From: Chitinophagaceae bacterium
GTDB lineage: Bacteria > Bacteroidota > Bacteroidia > Chitinophagales > Chitinophagaceae
Length of the DNA: 7,203 bases
Direction: 5' to 3'
NCBI GenBank assembly: GCA_025924755.1
Contig: JAICHT010000182.1
Coordinates: forward strand, 1 to 7,203
Both the position numbers and the translations under genes were made by a program. Positions 6,851 to 7,203 of the stretch are shown one piece after another (position 1 is the stretch's first letter; each line of letters opens with the position of its first letter). Under the pieces are notes generated by a model, which was not told the DNA's origin, did no database searches, and worked only from the letters and a program-made list of their open reading frames with translations.

Positions 6851-6919
6851 TAACGGCACAGTTTTCATAGTGGCGCTATCACTTTGTTATCATCTTAAAG
6901 CCTGGATCAGGTAGTGAAT

Positions 6920-7203
6920 ATGAAATTGTTGGAAAATAAAATTACGGCTCCCTGGCTTTCCTACTATCGAAATAATCTTTTGCTCAAAAGACTTACCACG
7001 GTACTGGGGATTGATATATTGGTGAAGGCGTCGGGCTTTATTTTAATACCGTTTTATTTACGGTTAATGACGCAGGATGAGTATGGTTTATACAACTACC
7101 TGCTTTCTATTATTCAAACGCTTTCTTTAGTATTAAACCTGGGGCTGTATATTCCGCAAAGCAAGCTGTATCATTCGTTTGATAGCAAAGAACAAAAAGG
7201 CAA
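6920..7203 (+). CDS. Wzx-like polysaccharide flippase, N-terminal part (cut by window end)
   Basis: Ninety-four complete codons from ATG 6920 run open to the window edge. They encode the start of a multi-helix membrane protein: a 25-residue cytoplasmic lead, TM1 at about 26-47 (TTVLGIDILVKASGFILIPF), then LRLMTQDEYGLYNY at 47-60 and TM2 at about 57-78 ending LNLGLYIPQ. The pattern of a glycine-containing first helix, a (T/S)xxEYGxY turn and an LxLGL ending second helix is typical of Wzx/MATE-like oligosaccharide flippases, which move lipid-linked repeat units across the inner membrane. The frame could begin at GTG 6914, but ATG is preferred. It is 69 bases after the wzz-like gene with no strong promoter between them (only TCACTTTG at 6879-6886, one mismatch), so co-transcription is likely. 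Only about a fifth of an expected protein is present, so the subfamily cannot be told. Confidence 0.78.
   Translation, partial: MKLLENKITAPWLSYYRNNLLLKRLTTVLGIDILVKASGFILIPFYLRLMTQDEYGLYNYLLSIIQTLSLVLNLGLYIPQSKLYHSFDSKEQKG

Noticed and set aside
6901..6911. CCTG-GAT-CAGG inverted repeat before the flippase gene as an operator
   Set aside because: A 4-bp arm with a 3-base centre is expected by chance, and no second copy is seen near other promoters in the window.

Overview
The window looks like chromosomal DNA from a member of the Bacteroidota, most likely near the Chitinophagaceae. This is an inference from several signs. The peptidyl-prolyl isomerase has a Bacteroidota-type C-terminal half. 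MetF and GH3 resemble Bacteroidota versions. No gene has a clear Shine-Dalgarno sequence. Three intergenic regions carry perfect copies of TAnnTTTG, the -7 element used by the primary sigma factor of this phylum. Base composition is moderate. I see no tRNA, rRNA, CRISPR array, insertion sequence or phage gene.

Layout. Bases 1-1584 (+) are the 3' part of a periplasmic parvulin-type foldase gene, cut by the window start. It converges, with one base between stop codons, on metF (1586-2539, -), which makes 5-methyltetrahydrofolate. A 90-base divergent region separates metF from a rightward series: lptB (TTG start, 2630-3412), a GH3-family acyl-adenylating enzyme (3473-4993) and fabG (5053-5808). 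A 139-base gap then holds the best promoter in the window. It precedes a Wzz-like chain-length regulator (5948-6850) and the first 94 codons of a Wzx-like flippase (6920 to the window edge).

How the genes fit together. Most of the window concerns the cell envelope. The foldase would help outer-membrane proteins fold, LptB powers lipopolysaccharide export, and FabG makes 3-hydroxyacyl chains that feed phospholipid and lipid A. The Wzz/Wzx pair opens what is probably a Wzy-dependent O-antigen, capsule or exopolysaccharide locus continuing to the right. GH3 activates a carboxylic acid with ATP, but its substrate is unknown. metF is ordinary one-carbon metabolism.

I found no convincing new multi-gene system. 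The points most worth a second look are the bacterial GH3 enzyme between lptB and fabG, the odd start region of lptB (TTG codon overlapping the stop of a tiny upstream ORF), a possibly near-leaderless metF mRNA, and the entry into a polysaccharide locus near 5809.
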